Notes under the pieces: generated by a model
Seen by the model: the letters and a program-made list of their open reading frames with translations, nothing else
What the model was told of the DNA's origin: nothing
Database searches by the model: none
Shown here: piece by piece, positions 28,682 through 40,064 of the stretch
How the letters are laid out: every line of letters begins with the position of its first letter
Position numbering within the stretch: position 1 is the first letter of the stretch
Position numbers and translations under genes: made by a program
Assembly: GCA_928724745.1 (NCBI GenBank)
Contig: CAKMXJ010000004.1
Location: forward strand, 558,001-622,000
DNA length: 64,000 nucleotides
Reading direction: 5' to 3'
From: Anthracocystis setariae
Taxonomy: Eukaryota; Basidiomycota; Ustilaginomycetes; Ustilaginales; Ustilaginaceae

Positions 28682-30095
28682 CTGTAATTCAATGTCGGCC
28701 AAGAAAGGAGGCACACATTGTCAGCATTTGCGTTGGCACAGTACGATGAGAATGGAAAGAGCATTCAATAGTACTTACGAGAATATCCGGTGTGTCGGTC
28801 CTGAACCTCTGCGTCACTGTGCTCTTGTCCAGCGTCGTATCTCTTCCCATCCTATGACTCAACAATCCCGCATGGGCGATCATGATCCCGTTATCAATGC
28901 AAAACCTTTCGTCGGTCGCAAACACGCTTCCACCCCTCTCGCCAGCCATGACGCCCATCATCTCCTGCAATCTCTGGTTGCTGCCGACTCCACCCACAAT
29001 CAAAACCTCTTTGGAACCAATGTGCGCCATGGCTCGCTCGGTAATTTCGACCAGCATCGAAAAGATGTGCTCTTGCAGCGAAAAGCAGAGGTCGGCCGGC
29101 GTGATCGCATCGACCGACGAATCGAGCCGAGAGGGACCCGACTGAGAAACATCGACGTCTGCATCGGATTTGACTTCGGTTTCAGGAGCTGTAACGGTTT
29201 CGGTGCACATGTTGACGATGTGCTTGCCGCCTCCCTCGCCGGTCCAGACATCACCATTGGCAAGGCTTCCTACGGCTGCGTCGGTGTAATCCATTTTTGG
29301 GTTGGGCTTGAATCTCTTGTCCCTCGTGTAGGCTTCGGTTGCACTCAGGATTCCTGCCAATGACACATCCATTCCCTTTGTGGTGTATGGTAGGGGAACG
29401 AGCTTGGTACCCTTCTTCGCTTCCTTTTCGATGTTTTGACCGGGGCTCGGATCGTTGCTCAAGCCGATCACCCTGGCAAACCTGTCCAGACAGTTTCCGA
29501 CAGCGATGTCCAGCGTCTCACCAAAGATCCTGTACTTCTGCGCAGAGTATGCGATCACTTGAGTGTTTCCGCCCGAGACGTATAGGACGACAGGGTTGTG
29601 CGCACCAGTGATGGTGCGACCCATCTCGATGTGCCCAACGCAGTGATTGACTCCGACGAGAGGCTTGTTGTACATCATTGCGAGCGTCCTCGCTACAATC
29701 GCTACAGACTGAAGCGGTGCGCCCATGCCTGGTCCTTTTGTGTAGCATATACAATCGACCTCGGCGAGACTCGCGATACCGGAGCGGCGGACCGCTTCGG
29801 AAATGACGCGGATCATCCATTCCTTGTGATGTTTCGCTGTGTCCGATGGCTGAAATCCCGAGCCGGGAGGAGTGACATAGGTGTGTCGAACATTGGAAAG
29901 AATTTCGACCTGTCCAACAGAGCGAGACGAGATAGACGAAGGTGCCGAGGATGAGGTAGAGGGTGCAGAGGGGTCGAAAGGCTTGTGAAGGACGATGCCG
30001 GCTCCGAGTTTGTTAGCACTACCCTCGAGACCCAGTGCCAAGTACGGGCGCGTAGGGTAAGGTAGAGGATCTGGTTTGCGAACTCGTGCTGGCAT
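28670..30095 (-). CDS. KAE1: KEOPS subunit Kae1 (t6A37 synthase), two exons
   Basis: Kae1 transfers threonylcarbamoyl to A37 of ANN-decoding tRNAs within the KEOPS complex. I read complement(join(28670..28681, 28779..30095)), 442 residues. Exon 1 starts [13 protein letters not shown] and contains [12 protein letters not shown], the metal-binding [13 protein letters not shown] and [12 protein letters not shown]. The C-terminal part has [14 protein letters not shown] and [13 protein letters not shown]. The donor GTAAGT at 28778 follows [10 protein letters not shown]. The acceptor TTACAG gives a 12-nt last exon encoding WRA and a stop, matching the conserved TDxVxVxWR ending. Without splicing the frame would run into an unconserved tail. 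A Ser/Asp/Val-rich insert of about 45 residues ([18 protein letters not shown]) is extra relative to other Kae1 proteins. The codon that opens the frame upstream is TTG, so the start is 30095. Confidence 0.93.
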
Positions 30096-30348
30096 AGTGT
30101 GAGTTCTTCGATCTGAGCTAGACAGAGTTGGTGGCTGTTGGAAGCAGTGATGGTGAGGTCCAAGTGAGGGAAAGGTGGGAATCAAGTCAGTTGACCGAAT
30201 TTCAAGCCGACCTCCGAGATCCGAATCGCAGCCAAATTTTTCGAGGCTGTGCGATTATTATTTCTTCGTGTTGTGGCGAAAGCGCTCCTCCACTTGTCAC
30301 CTTGTGCTCCCTCTTCAGAATCAGCTTTGCTTTGTATCAACCCTCAGG
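30096..30348. promoter_or_regulatory. Bidirectional promoter KAE1/CTU2
   Basis: Only 253 bp separate the two divergent start codons, so both promoters must share this space. I see no obvious TATA box. Confidence 0.65.
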
Positions 30349-32370
30349 ATGCCGTGCCCACAACCGGACGATCCTGCACCGGCCACAGCATCTTCGACCG
30401 CGGAACAGCCTACCATCTGTGTTAGATGCAAAAACAACCAAGCCACTGCATTCTTCCGCGACGCCATCTACTGCCAACCTTGCGCTTTGGCTGTCTTCGA
30501 GAACAAAGCCAAGTCCGGCCTAGAATACGCCCGTGGTGCCGGACTCGCCAAGTATGTTGCTGCTGCTCGCACAAACCCCATAACGACCGCTTCGACCCCA
30601 TCTGCCTCCACCTCTGCTCTCCTCGACATCACAAGTACAGACCAGTCCAAGGCTAAGAAAGCCGTGAGCAATGGAGGCGGCAATGCGGAAGTCAACGTGT
30701 CTGCCAACATTGCGATAGCCTTCTCTGGTGGACCTTCTTCCCGAGCACTCCTGAGAACGGCCACCCAGTACTTTAGGCCAGAATCCAGCAGCGTCACTCC
30801 ACGCATGGCCAGGAGGAGGAAAGCCAAGGGCGAACCCATCGATGCTTCAGAGCCCTCGACGGAGGACAAGGAAAAGAAGAAGTTTTCATCAAACGCAGCG
30901 GGGAGAGCCAACGAGATTGGCAAAATATACGCCATCTACATCGATGACTCGGCGGTGATTCCTGGCGGAGTCGATAGGACAGCGGCTGCTCGTAAGATGG
31001 TCGAGAATGAGCAATGCGCCGATCTGGAGTTCATTGGGATCAAGTTGGAGGATATCTATCGCACGTCTGCACTAAGCACCTCGTTTTCTCCAGGATCCAA
31101 CGGCGTGGAATGGATAAATAGCGATGAGGTGTCTTCACAGCGGATCGCGGCCACCCTTTCGCCAACAGAGGAACCTACAGCTGCACTCAAGGCCCTCTTT
31201 GCTTCTTTACATCCCGCCAACACTCCCCGCACCGGCGCATCTTCGGCCAGAACAAGAGTCGAAGATTTGCATCGCATTCTTATCCAAACATTGCTCCGTC
31301 AAACAGCAAAGTACTACAACTGCGCGGCCCTTCTCCTGGGTGACTCAGCGACTCGCGTCTCGATCCGTCTCATCGAGGATCTCGCCAAGGGCGCGGGACA
31401 CAAGCTTGCCGTAGCTGGTAGGGACGCTGCATGGATCGACGACATCCTTGTCGTACGCCCATTCAAGGCGCACCTCATGCAAGAGGTCATGTTCTACAAC
31501 TCAGCATTGGGCTTAGAAGAGCTCAAGCCAGACCAACACATCGTTACCCCCACTGTATCGCTGCAGGACGTGATTCAGAACAAGAAGGACACGGCACCGG
31601 TGATGGATAAGACGTCCATTTCGCGACTGACGGAAACGTTTATCCTGAACTTGGAGAAAGGTGTGCCCAGTACTGTCACTGCGATCGAGAAGACGGGGAG
31701 TAAGCTGATTCTGCATCAACCTGGCTCGCCGGGTGCAGAGGAAGTTGAAGAGAGCGTTGCGCATTCGACGACGAAGTTCCGACATGTGGGACCGAGCGTC
31801 TCCCTTCGCAAGCCACTCCCGGACTCTTTGTCGACTCTATCCGTGTCGAGCCAGACCACTGCGTCCGAACCACGGATTGGGTCGAGGGGGATGAAGCTGG
31901 CTCAGAACAGTGCGAGTTGCTTTCGCTGGTCGACGAGTCGAGGCTGTGCACTATGTGGCATGCCCAGTCAACATCCTACTGCGAGATTCTGGAAGAGAGA
32001 CATCACCATTTCCAGCCTCACCGAGACCACGCCGAGCAAGCAGGTGGACAACGGGGATGAACGACGGGATGAAGCGATTGAACTGGCAGACTGGTTGTGC
32101 TATGCTTGTCTCCTAGTTCTCAATACCCCGATGGCGGAAGGAATGGTGCTGTTGCCAGCGTTCGTCTTGGAACACGTCCACGCTCAAATGAATGCCCATT
32201 CGCATGATTACACCATCCAAGTCAACACCGAAACAAACAACGATGACCTTGATAATGACGAAAAGCAGGCCGGGGAACATGGCCAATGCACCAGCAACGC
32301 CCCTCTCCACCCGCTTAAGCGCGACGATCTCAGGACCAAGATCAACGAGTTCCTGATCGAGGACGAGTAA
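30349..32370 (+). CDS. CTU2: Cytoplasmic tRNA 2-thiolation protein 2 (Ctu2/Ncs2)
   Basis: Ctu2 works with Ctu1 (Ncs6) in sulfur transfer from Urm1 to U34 of tRNA-Lys, -Glu and -Gln. The 673-residue protein has an N-terminal Cys4 zinc motif (CVRC at about 25, YCQPC at about 45). The degenerate PP-loop AIAFSGGPSSRALLR starts near residue 122. The middle domain includes LLGDSATRVSIRLIEDLAKG, VRPFKAHLMQEVMFYN. A second Cys cluster is in the C-terminal part (CFRW, CALCGMP, CYAC). Ctu2 proteins have lost the full catalytic Cys set of Ctu1, as here. Ser/Ala-rich and acidic inserts lengthen it. The ATG at 30349 is the first in frame (agGATGC context). Confidence 0.92.
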   Translation: MPCPQPDDPAPATASSTAEQPTICVRCKNNQATAFFRDAIYCQPCALAVFENKAKSGLEYARGAGLAKYVAAARTNPITTASTPSASTSALLDITSTDQSKAKKAVSNGGGNAEVNVSANIAIAFSGGPSSRALLRTATQYFRPESSSVTPRMARRRKAKGEPIDASEPSTEDKEKKKFSSNAAGRANEIGKIYAIYIDDSAVIPGGVDRTAAARKMVENEQCADLEFIGIKLEDIYRTSALSTSFSPGSNGVEWINSDEVSSQRIAATLSPTEEPTAALKALFASLHPANTPRTGASSARTRVEDLHRILIQTLLRQTAKYYNCAALLLGDSATRVSIRLIEDLAKGAGHKLAVAGRDAAWIDDILVVRPFKAHLMQEVMFYNSALGLEELKPDQHIVTPTVSLQDVIQNKKDTAPVMDKTSISRLTETFILNLEKGVPSTVTAIEKTGSKLILHQPGSPGAEEVEESVAHSTTKFRHVGPSVSLRKPLPDSLSTLSVSSQTTASEPRIGSRGMKLAQNSASCFRWSTSRGCALCGMPSQHPTARFWKRDITISSLTETTPSKQVDNGDERRDEAIELADWLCYACLLVLNTPMAEGMVLLPAFVLEHVHAQMNAHSHDYTIQVNTETNNDDLDNDEKQAGEHGQCTSNAPLHPLKRDDLRTKINEFLIEDE

Positions 32371-32406
32371 TCCCATACTCCATCTATACCATGCATGTCT
32401 GATAAA

Positions 32407-32447
32407 GTGACTTTTTATAAAGTCACCAATCGAAACGAAACCGTTTC
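32407..32447. repeat. Two tandem short hairpins in the CTU2 3' flank
   Basis: GTGACTTT (32407-32414) pairs with AAAGTCAC (32419-32426) across TTAT. GAAACG (32432-32437) pairs with CGTTTC (32442-32447) across AAAC. Both begin within 80 bp of the stop codon. Confidence 0.8.
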
Positions 32448-32600
32448 AGTGTTGGTATCTGTATAACGTAATCGAACCTGGCGCAACATTTGCCTGTTTA
32501 TCACCGGTAGCTCTGCAGTAGCTGGTTTGGAGGTTTGATTCTGGCAAGTGTCAATTTCTTCCTCGACCGCGAAAATGTACTCTCTCCATCTGCTGCAATT

Positions 32601-32631
32601 CCACCACCACCATCACCATCACCATCACCAT
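32601..32631. repeat. CAC/CAT trinucleotide repeat
   Basis: Ten trinucleotide units of CAC and CAT lie in non-coding sequence. Confidence 0.8.
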
Positions 32632-33107
32632 CTAACAGCTCCAGCACTTACCGTTTTCCCTTCTCTTCGTAATTCTACCATGGCTGTGGCCAACGCGCGG
32701 ATGACGAAATCTCCCATGACAATGACAAGCTGAGCGGAAAGACATGACAATCCAACTCTGCGCAGTGACGTGCAGACTCCACCCTCTGTATGGCCGTAAG
32801 CTCCTCGCACCCGACAGGCAACCACCAGTTTCACAATCGCCGAAGAACAAGATCTCATCGCGTTAAGACAACCCCCCCAGCATGTTGACGAGCTGCAACC
32901 CTTTGCTTCGAGTCCCACTGCTACTCAAAACAGCCCAGGAAACCTTTCGCAGACATCGTCCATATGTGTTGCAGCAACCCGGAGGAGCTACACCATCTCA
33001 AAGAGAACATGCCCATTTCACAACATCGCCATGTGCTGTACTGTATAATTCCAAATTTGCGAATTTCCACGAGTATTCGTGCTTCTACTACTACTACCGT
33101 CACCACG

Positions 33108-33204
33108 TCAGGTCTCCTTCGTGGTTGTGCCATTTACACCGTGAGCAGGGCTGCCGTCGGTGCTCCTACCCACCCCGTCGTGTTGAGTCGGAATGTGACC
33201 GTTG

Positions 33205-33239
<35 letters not shown>

Positions 33240-36200
33240 CATGCCGGGAGTGATTCGGAATGCGGGACTCGCATTGCCACCAGAGGTCGACATCCAAGCT
33301 GCTGCTGCTGCCTGTGCGTTGGTGAATGCGTTGGTGTCTGCTGCACCACCTGTGCCCGGAGGCATGCCAGCCGCCATGTAGAGCTGCTGCAACCTCTCCG
33401 GAGACATCCCGTTATTCCACATCTGGTTGTTCTGTCCGCTGGCAACTCCTTGCGACATCCCAGCCTGGGCACCACCGGTCTGCGAGTTGTACTCCACATA
33501 CCTGGCTGCCACGTTGTCGTCCATAACCAGGTGAGACCGTCCCGATGTGCCGGCAATCACACCACCATTGTCGCCAAACGGCCCATCGAAGAAATCACTT
33601 GAGAGACCGCTCGAGCTTTCAAGCTGTGTCTGCGACGCCTGCAGATCATCCAGTACCCGCTGAAAGTCGTAGTCGGACGTGCTGACTTCGTGATCGTATT
33701 CAGGCTCGTCATCGTCTTCCTCGTCCTCTTCATATCCGGCATCGTCCGCCTCCGGGTCTGAAACTTCGTCCGAATCATGCTCTCGTGAGAACTGCTGTGC
33801 AAAAGCCAGCGCACGAGTGTCCTCGACAGATTCCAATGCGGCTTCCAATGCACCCTCTGCAAAACGCAGAGTATCCGTTGATTTGCGCCGGTTGTCGTCA
33901 TCTGACTCGTCGTCGTCCTTGTGACCATGAGTGTCACGTACGAGTCCCTTTCCAACATCTTTGGCCGTAAAGGTCTGCTCGCGTTGCAGTTCCAACGAGT
34001 CAGGTGAGCCTTCTCTCTGCTCGCGAACCAAGGGGTCACCATATGTGACAGGTGCAAATGAGACACCAACGTCAGCCCCGGATGCGTGGGCATTCTGATT
34101 TCCTTCAGGTCGGGCAGATGTCTGCTGTTGCTGTGTCTGGCTGTTCGAGGCACTCATTTGACCGAGCGTTCCATCATCGACGCCTTGGCCTGAGCGATCG
34201 TATTCTGTCGCAATACTGAACTGACTTTGCCGAGCCACTCGCGAAGAAGAAGCCTGTGCTTCACTAGTCAAAGGTGCGTTTGGCTGAGTCTGAACGCTAG
34301 AGTCAGCCGGCGTACTGCCGCGATGGAGATCGCCAGGCCAGTTGTGATGCGAGAGGGGCAGCGAGGCGAGCAATCGATCGACATCTTCGTTCTGCAAGCC
34401 GGAGTCCGGAATGCTACCCAGGTCCCAATCCACACTCCATTGAGCCATGTCGCCTGGGTTGGAGAGTGGGTTGGTAAAGTTTTGCAAAGTATCGATCTGG
34501 TAGTTGCCGCCAATGTTGGCTTGATGGTGCCCAAAAGGTCTAGTGGATGCCTGCTGAGCCTGTTGCTGTTGATGCGGGAAGCCTGCGTCATTAGCTGAGG
34601 ATCTGCGTGACGACGAGGAGGAATCCGAGGCAGCGCTCGTACCTGTAGGCATCATCCTAACCTGATCTGACGGCATCGAAGTTGAGCCGGAGAAACCAAT
34701 GCCGGTACCGAAGATGGCGTGCCGATTGGCAAGCAATTCCCCTGAAGCTGAAGCGCTGAGGCTGCTGCTAGCAGACGCATCGCTGGCGCTAGAGCTGTAA
34801 GCTGACCAAGACGAAGGATTCTGTGTGGCAGCTTGTTGATTGTCGATGTCCATGGAAGCTGCGCCAAGGCCCGGGTTCAGCCAGGAGACGACATCAGGCT
34901 GGACGGGTACAGCCTGAGAAAGCGGCGACAGGGAGGCATCCGTCTGCAGAGGAACAGCGCCTCCTGCGGGCGAATGGTGACCACTGGAAGCTTGCGAGTG
35001 CGGCCTGGAGTGTGGTGAGGCGTGGGCATAGACATGATGCAAATGGCCGTGAACTGAGGGCAGACGTTCCAAGGCAGAATTTTTGCCGGTCCTTGTTGCG
35101 TGACTTCTTCTCTTATGGCTGGCAGCATCGTGACCGGTGTGCTTGCCAGCCTGTCTGCGTGTGTCGTCGGCTGAAGCAATCTTGGGATGCATGGCTAGGT
35201 TGGCTTGGTGGAGCTGCTGGAACTGCTGTTGGTGAGAAAGGTCGGTCTCACTTGCGCTCGGGGGAGTAGCACGCTCGTGTATGCTGCCCGTCTCGGAGCT
35301 GGCGGAAGGACCTTCGAGACTAGCTTGTTGCAGCTGCTCAAAGAGGCTGTGAATGGATTGCCCGGTCACCATGTCGGAAGCACGGAGCGTTGCAGCAGCT
35401 CCTGGAAGGGGAGCCGTGTTGGAAGTGAAGAAAGGAGGTCTTGGCTGGGATTGAGTCTGCTGTACCTGCAATGCAAATGGCTGACCAAAATGGCTTGGTG
35501 GTGCGTTCTGTGCGGCTGGAGGCACCAGAGCGTTGTTGCCAGTCGAGTTGGACCGAGCCAGCTGGGGGTTTACGGCGCTGGAGGAACCAGGATATAGGTG
35601 GTCTTGGCCGCCATCGGTGAGATTGCCATAGTCGGTGAGATTGCCTTGATCGGTGAAGTAGCTGTAGTCGGTGAGGTTGCCGTGATCTGTGAGATGACCA
35701 TCACTGGTGGTGTCGCTCAGAGGATACTCTGAGGCGCGCCAAGCGGCACCCTCTGAGAGACTGGCATCGGAGTGGGTGCTTGGTAAAGGATTGGGTCTAG
35801 CTGGATGGCCTTGGCCGGGTTTTGTGGCGCTGGGACCGCGATCCTTTCGTGCCTTGGAAGGGCGGGGCTTGAAACCGGCTCGTTCGTAGTCTTCTGGAAA
35901 GGCGTTGCGGAATCGATCGCGAAGATCGATCGCTCGTCTTTGGCCGTTGAAGATGGGATTTTTGGCGATGAGAGCCCAATGGGAGCCATATTGCTGATAA
36001 CCGGCACGAAGAGCGGCGTCTTCGTCTGGGGTGAAGGGGCGACGTTCTTTGGTCTTGCCTTTCTCAAAGATGCTTTTGCCCTCTGCATCGCGACCCCTGA
36101 CGGCTTTGCTGAGATGCGTCTTTGCGTTGGGATACATTTCATGGTAGGCGTCCGGGAAGTAAGTTCGGAAGCGATCCTTGAGGTCTCCAGCGGATCGATC

Positions 36201-36653
36201 GGAGAACAAGCGAGAAAGCTCGGGATCCGACAGAATCTTTTTCCAGTTTCCAACGCCGTGCTTGTTGCATCCGTCAACGAGTGCCTGTGTTTCCTCGGCG
36301 GACCATTTGTGTTTCTGACTTCGGTGTGGCTCGGATGTTTTGCGACCGAGGGAGGAAGGCGTTCGAGATCCAGGTGCGGATGAGGAAGGGATGCTTGGAT
36401 GTTGCTTGATATCACCGGATGCTGATTGTGCGCTGCTGGAGACATAGCCTGAACCGGACTGATCGGCGGATACTGACAAGGGGGAATGATGGGCACTGAG
36501 ATCGAAGCGTGGCTGATTTGCAAGGAAGTGCTGCATGGCATCTTGAGATGATTCGGACTTGATGGCAGATGAGGCGACGGATTGATGGGGTGATGCTGTG
36601 CTGGGAGCAAGCGCTTGGCTGGAAGGGCGTGGTTGGTGCGAGTGGGACTGCAT
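33108..36653 (-). CDS. Two-Myb DNA-binding protein, Tay1/Teb1-like telomere-protein candidate
   Basis: This 1181-residue protein has two N-terminal Myb/SANT repeats. Repeat 1 lies at about 114-167 (KHKWSAEETQALVDGCNKHG, GNWKKIL, DLKDRFRTYFP). Repeat 2 lies at about 203-253 (RRPFTPDEDAALRAGYQQYG, SHWALIA, DLRDRFRNAFP). The third helix of each carries a telobox-like DLKDRFR/DLRDRFR (compare VDLKDKYR of TRF-type proteins). This pairing is typical of fungal Tay1/Teb1 proteins, which bind double-stranded telomeric repeats and some promoters. The remaining 900 residues are Ser/Gln/His-rich. They include a degenerate repeat around GNLTDYSYFTDQGNLTDYG and an acidic patch (EEDEEDDDEPEYDHE). The start ATG at 36653 is clear. 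The family assignment is inferred from the Myb arrangement; a plain two-Myb transcription factor is the alternative. Confidence 0.8.
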
Positions 36654-36842
36654 GATGGCACAGCTGAGCGACGGAAGGTGAACTGCTAGCGCTCAGCGGG
36701 GAGGATGCAGATGTGGCAGGCAGCGCAGTAGCTAAGCTTGCGCGGTGTTAGAGCCAAAATTACTCTGACGAGGCAACAAGACCACCTTCAAGATTGAGCC
36801 TCTGATCTTGGGAGTGAAGCAACTAGAGGAGGAGCAGCTGGA

Positions 36843-36859
36843 CAGAGAGAGAGAGAGAG
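36843..36859. repeat. GA dinucleotide tract
   Basis: A short run of GA units about 190 bp upstream of the two-Myb gene, likely in its leader or promoter. Confidence 0.75.
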
Positions 36860-37240
36860 GCGGTGTGGCTGGAGACGATGGGCGGTGAGCCGCGCAAGGA
36901 CGGTGATGCTACGAATGAGGTTGTGATGGCATTTGAAAGTGAAGTGTGTGTTTGGCAGGTGAGAGACGGTAGTAGGAGATGGTGGGTAAATCAGTGGATG
37001 CTTGGCGTGTAGGCTATACGTAGAGTGGGGGTATGATATGGTAGGGTGAAGCTGGAACTAGAACTGGCCAGGAGCTGAGAATGGTGAATGCCAAGAGTGA
37101 CAAGTACAGAGAGAGTGATGGTCAAGTAGTACAGAAACAGTTATGGCCAAAGCCGCATCGGAAGATCCATGAAACCAATCAATCGGTGAATGCACTGTGA
37201 CTGTTGTGCCAAGCTTATTCCATGCTCTGGCGGCACTCCT

Positions 37241-37284
37241 GAAAAAAAAAAAAAGGAAAAAAAAAAAAGAAAAGAAAAGAAAAG
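37241..37284. repeat. A-rich microsatellite
   Basis: Runs of A interrupted by single G residues (AAAAG type). Poly(dA:dT) of this length is common in fungal promoters. Confidence 0.8.
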
Positions 37285-38282
37285 GTGTTGCCATATGCAG
37301 CAGCTGCAGCAACACATCTAAAAACGTGTTGGCTCTCATTCTCTCGACTCTTGCTCGGCGCCGGTCAACGGCCTCTGTGAATTTTTGGCGGCACGGCACT
37401 GAAACCGAGACAGCCAAAGAGGGCGTCGCACCCACACATTTCAAGCTTGCTGCTCTTCAAAGTTGAGCGGTGCAACACACGGCCAACTGTCTGGACGGTC
37501 ACAAAACAACACAAACACCAAGGCAGCCTTATACACTTTGTCTGCTCAGCCAAAGCTCGCTCGAGACTCTCGATGGCAAGCTTAGATACAACAGTGGCAG
37601 CCCAAAATCACAATGCGCGGTGGAATTTGATCGACAGAACGGTACAGAGCCAACGTAGGCCCCAGGGTCTTGGTTGGACCTTGACAATTTCGTAGAAACA
37701 TTCATTCGACGTGTTAAGCCTTGACTTATGTGTCACCATTTATTAATACTACTACTCAGCCCAGCAAGTGGCCCGCCCGCTCTTTTGTATGCACTGGATG
37801 TCCCGAGAGGCATGGGATTGATCAGCTCTGACCGTAAACCTTGCACCGTTACACTGTATCTGCTGATCTTGAAAAGCATGACACAGATGCTGTCTTGCTT
37901 CTGGCCCATCATGTTGGCATGATCGTTACCACAAAAAAAAAAATTAAAGCTTGCTTACTGCAGCTTTGCCGAATTTCATCAATTCTCCAACCGACCTCTC
38001 AACCTTTCCTTGACACATGAAGCTTTGGCTTTCTCATTCCCCCGTCCCGCATCCATTGGACCCGCTTTAACCCACCACTTTACCTTGCCGCCTCTGTGTT
38101 CGAGCAGCCTTGTTTCAACCGGTGGAGCCTTGAAAGCCTTTTCGTCACTAGCTGCTTGTGGCGCTGAGTCGAGTCTCTCTATACTGACCTTTACAGTATG
38201 TCGTAACAGATTCCGTTCGCCCGTTTCTTTCTCTCTTTCTTCCCCTCCGGCCACCCATTCGAGTTCAAGCTCTTTCGCCACT

Positions 38283-39810
38283 ATGCGCCACGGGCCTACG
38301 TTGGATTCCTCATGGTCCTCAGTCATCACACCGCTGCTCAAGTGGGCGGTGCCCGACTTTCACAACAAGACGCCTTTCGACCGGTACAACATGTGGAGCA
38401 TCCCTGCACCTCTGCCTCCCATCTTGCTACAGATCCATCTCCTGCTGCGATACAATCCAAGGTCCACTTGGTTGCTCCGAGCTTCGTTGGCCCCCATCGT
38501 CACGCTGCTCGCCCTGAGGTTCTCTTTCGCGCACTATTACACAGCCAACGGAGATGCCCAACTCGACGGTCGAGGTCAACATATGAATCTCGCCTTTGGC
38601 TGCGGTGCAGCATGCATGATCGTCTGGGCGTGGGGCTGGGGCCTTAGAATGGATCGTCCCCAGCTCAAGATCCAAACTGCTTATACCACACGAGCCGAGA
38701 GCAGCTCGGACAAGCACACAAGTGATCGCAATAAACACGTGCAGGACGACTTGCCAGTCTTCTTTCCTGGTACATACGTCCCCCTCGAACTTGACCTACT
38801 CTTCAACCTCCGAGGCATTGGTTGGCAGCACGGCTTGCCAAGCGGTGCGCTAGCTTTGCCCGTACCTAAAGCCACATCTCAGGATCGCAAGAGATGGTTC
38901 ATCCAAACTCTTCCTCCATGTATCTTGTTCTATCTCGTCTACGATCTCGTCTTTGTGCTCATCAAGGACCAGCGTTTCAACGTTCATGCTGATTCGATAC
39001 GAGGTGGTCCCCTCTGGGACTGTACCCAAGGAATCTTTGGCGCTGCAGCGCCGTACCTGGTGTGCATCGCATATGCATCCGCTTTCATCTGCCCGCTGTA
39101 CATGACCCACACCTTGGTAGCAGCTTTGGCTATCGGTGTGTTCAACGATGTGCCACAGAGATGGGAGCCACGGCCTTTCAAGTACCCGTGGTTTGCCACC
39201 TCGGTGCGTGACTTTTGGAGCAATCGATGGCATCAGTATCTTCGCAGCAGCTTTATGACGTTAGGGTTCTGGCCTGTACGAGCTGTCGTTGCGCCGCTTG
39301 CAGGCCAACGCATCGCCACATATGCTGCTGTCTTTGGTGCCTTTGTCGCCTCGGGCATCATTCACGACCTTGGTCGTGCCGCAGTAGCACCTACTCCGGG
39401 TTGGGCGCTCTCCGAGATTTCGCTCTTCTTCGCAATCCAGCCTATTGCCATCTTTGGCGAACAGTTGTGGCAGCGCTTGACCGGCTACAAGGTGAGCGGA
39501 GTGTTGGGATGGGTTTGGGCGGTATCTTGGCTGATCGCTACTTCGCCATTGTTATTCGACGTAAGTGTACATGTTACATGCGGTTTTTGGTGCAATCGGC
39601 CTTCTTGATAGCATGCCGTCCCCTTCGCTGACCGAGTACACTTTATGTTGCTTTCTCAAACTGACCCAGATCGCCCCTTTGCTGCATCTTCAACCTTGGC
39701 AGATACTCAACCGAGCCGGCCTGCTAAGTGCAGAGAATATGACGCTTAACCTCACTCAACGCCCCGTAACCGCTGCGCTCGACTGGTGGCAACACACCTT
39801 CAACACCTAA
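38283..39810 (+). CDS. MBOAT/wax-synthase-like acyltransferase, two exons
   Basis: This is a multi-pass ER membrane O-acyltransferase of the wax-synthase-like MBOAT branch. Fungal relatives acylate sterols, sesquiterpenes or other secondary metabolites. I read join(38283..39560, 39670..39810), 472 residues. The donor GTAAGT follows SPLLFD and the acceptor CCCAG precedes IAPLLHLQPWQILNRAGLLS. Family motifs are FWSNRWHQYLRSSF (NRWHQ from about residue 314) and the catalytic-type His361 in SGIIHDLG. Eight or so hydrophobic segments are visible. Without splicing the frame stops 16 codons later. The frame is open upstream of 38283 but begins with TTG and reads as leader. No neighbouring biosynthetic cluster is present, so the substrate is unknown. 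Confidence 0.85.
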
Positions 39811-40064
39811 AAGACACACAAATAGATACCCACGCGCAATGACCTTGACGTGATACAAACTTTTGCGTCAAGATTGTCTGATGATACAAATACAAATGAT
39901 GTTGCAAGTGCGAGAGCGAGTGCTGAGTATGCGAAACCAAAAGGGTCAGGAAGAAGGTATGCAAGCGAAGCATACGAATCGACATGTATGCTTGCTTGCG
40001 GGTATCATCAAAGTGGTGCAGCACGGAGAGTGGGGAGACGTGGAGCAGACAACGGCGGTGGACA

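Larger units (their letters stand above)
32371..33107. other. Convergent spacer CTU2/two-Myb gene, 0.7 kb
   Basis: It contains two tandem hairpins just after the CTU2 stop, a CAC/CAT repeat (32601-32631) and a CTGTACTGTATA motif (33036-33047). I see no gene. Confidence 0.6.
36654..38282. other. Divergent spacer, 1.6 kb
   Basis: It lies between the two-Myb gene and the acyltransferase gene. It contains a GA tract (36843-36859, TC on the sense side of the Myb gene), an A-rich microsatellite (about 37241-37284) and a short A-run near 37931. I see no gene. Confidence 0.6.

Noticed and set aside
29371..29379. Exact TCCCTTTGT (reverse of the Prf1 box ACAAAGGGA)
   Set aside because: It lies inside the KAE1 coding sequence, so a chance match is the simplest reading.
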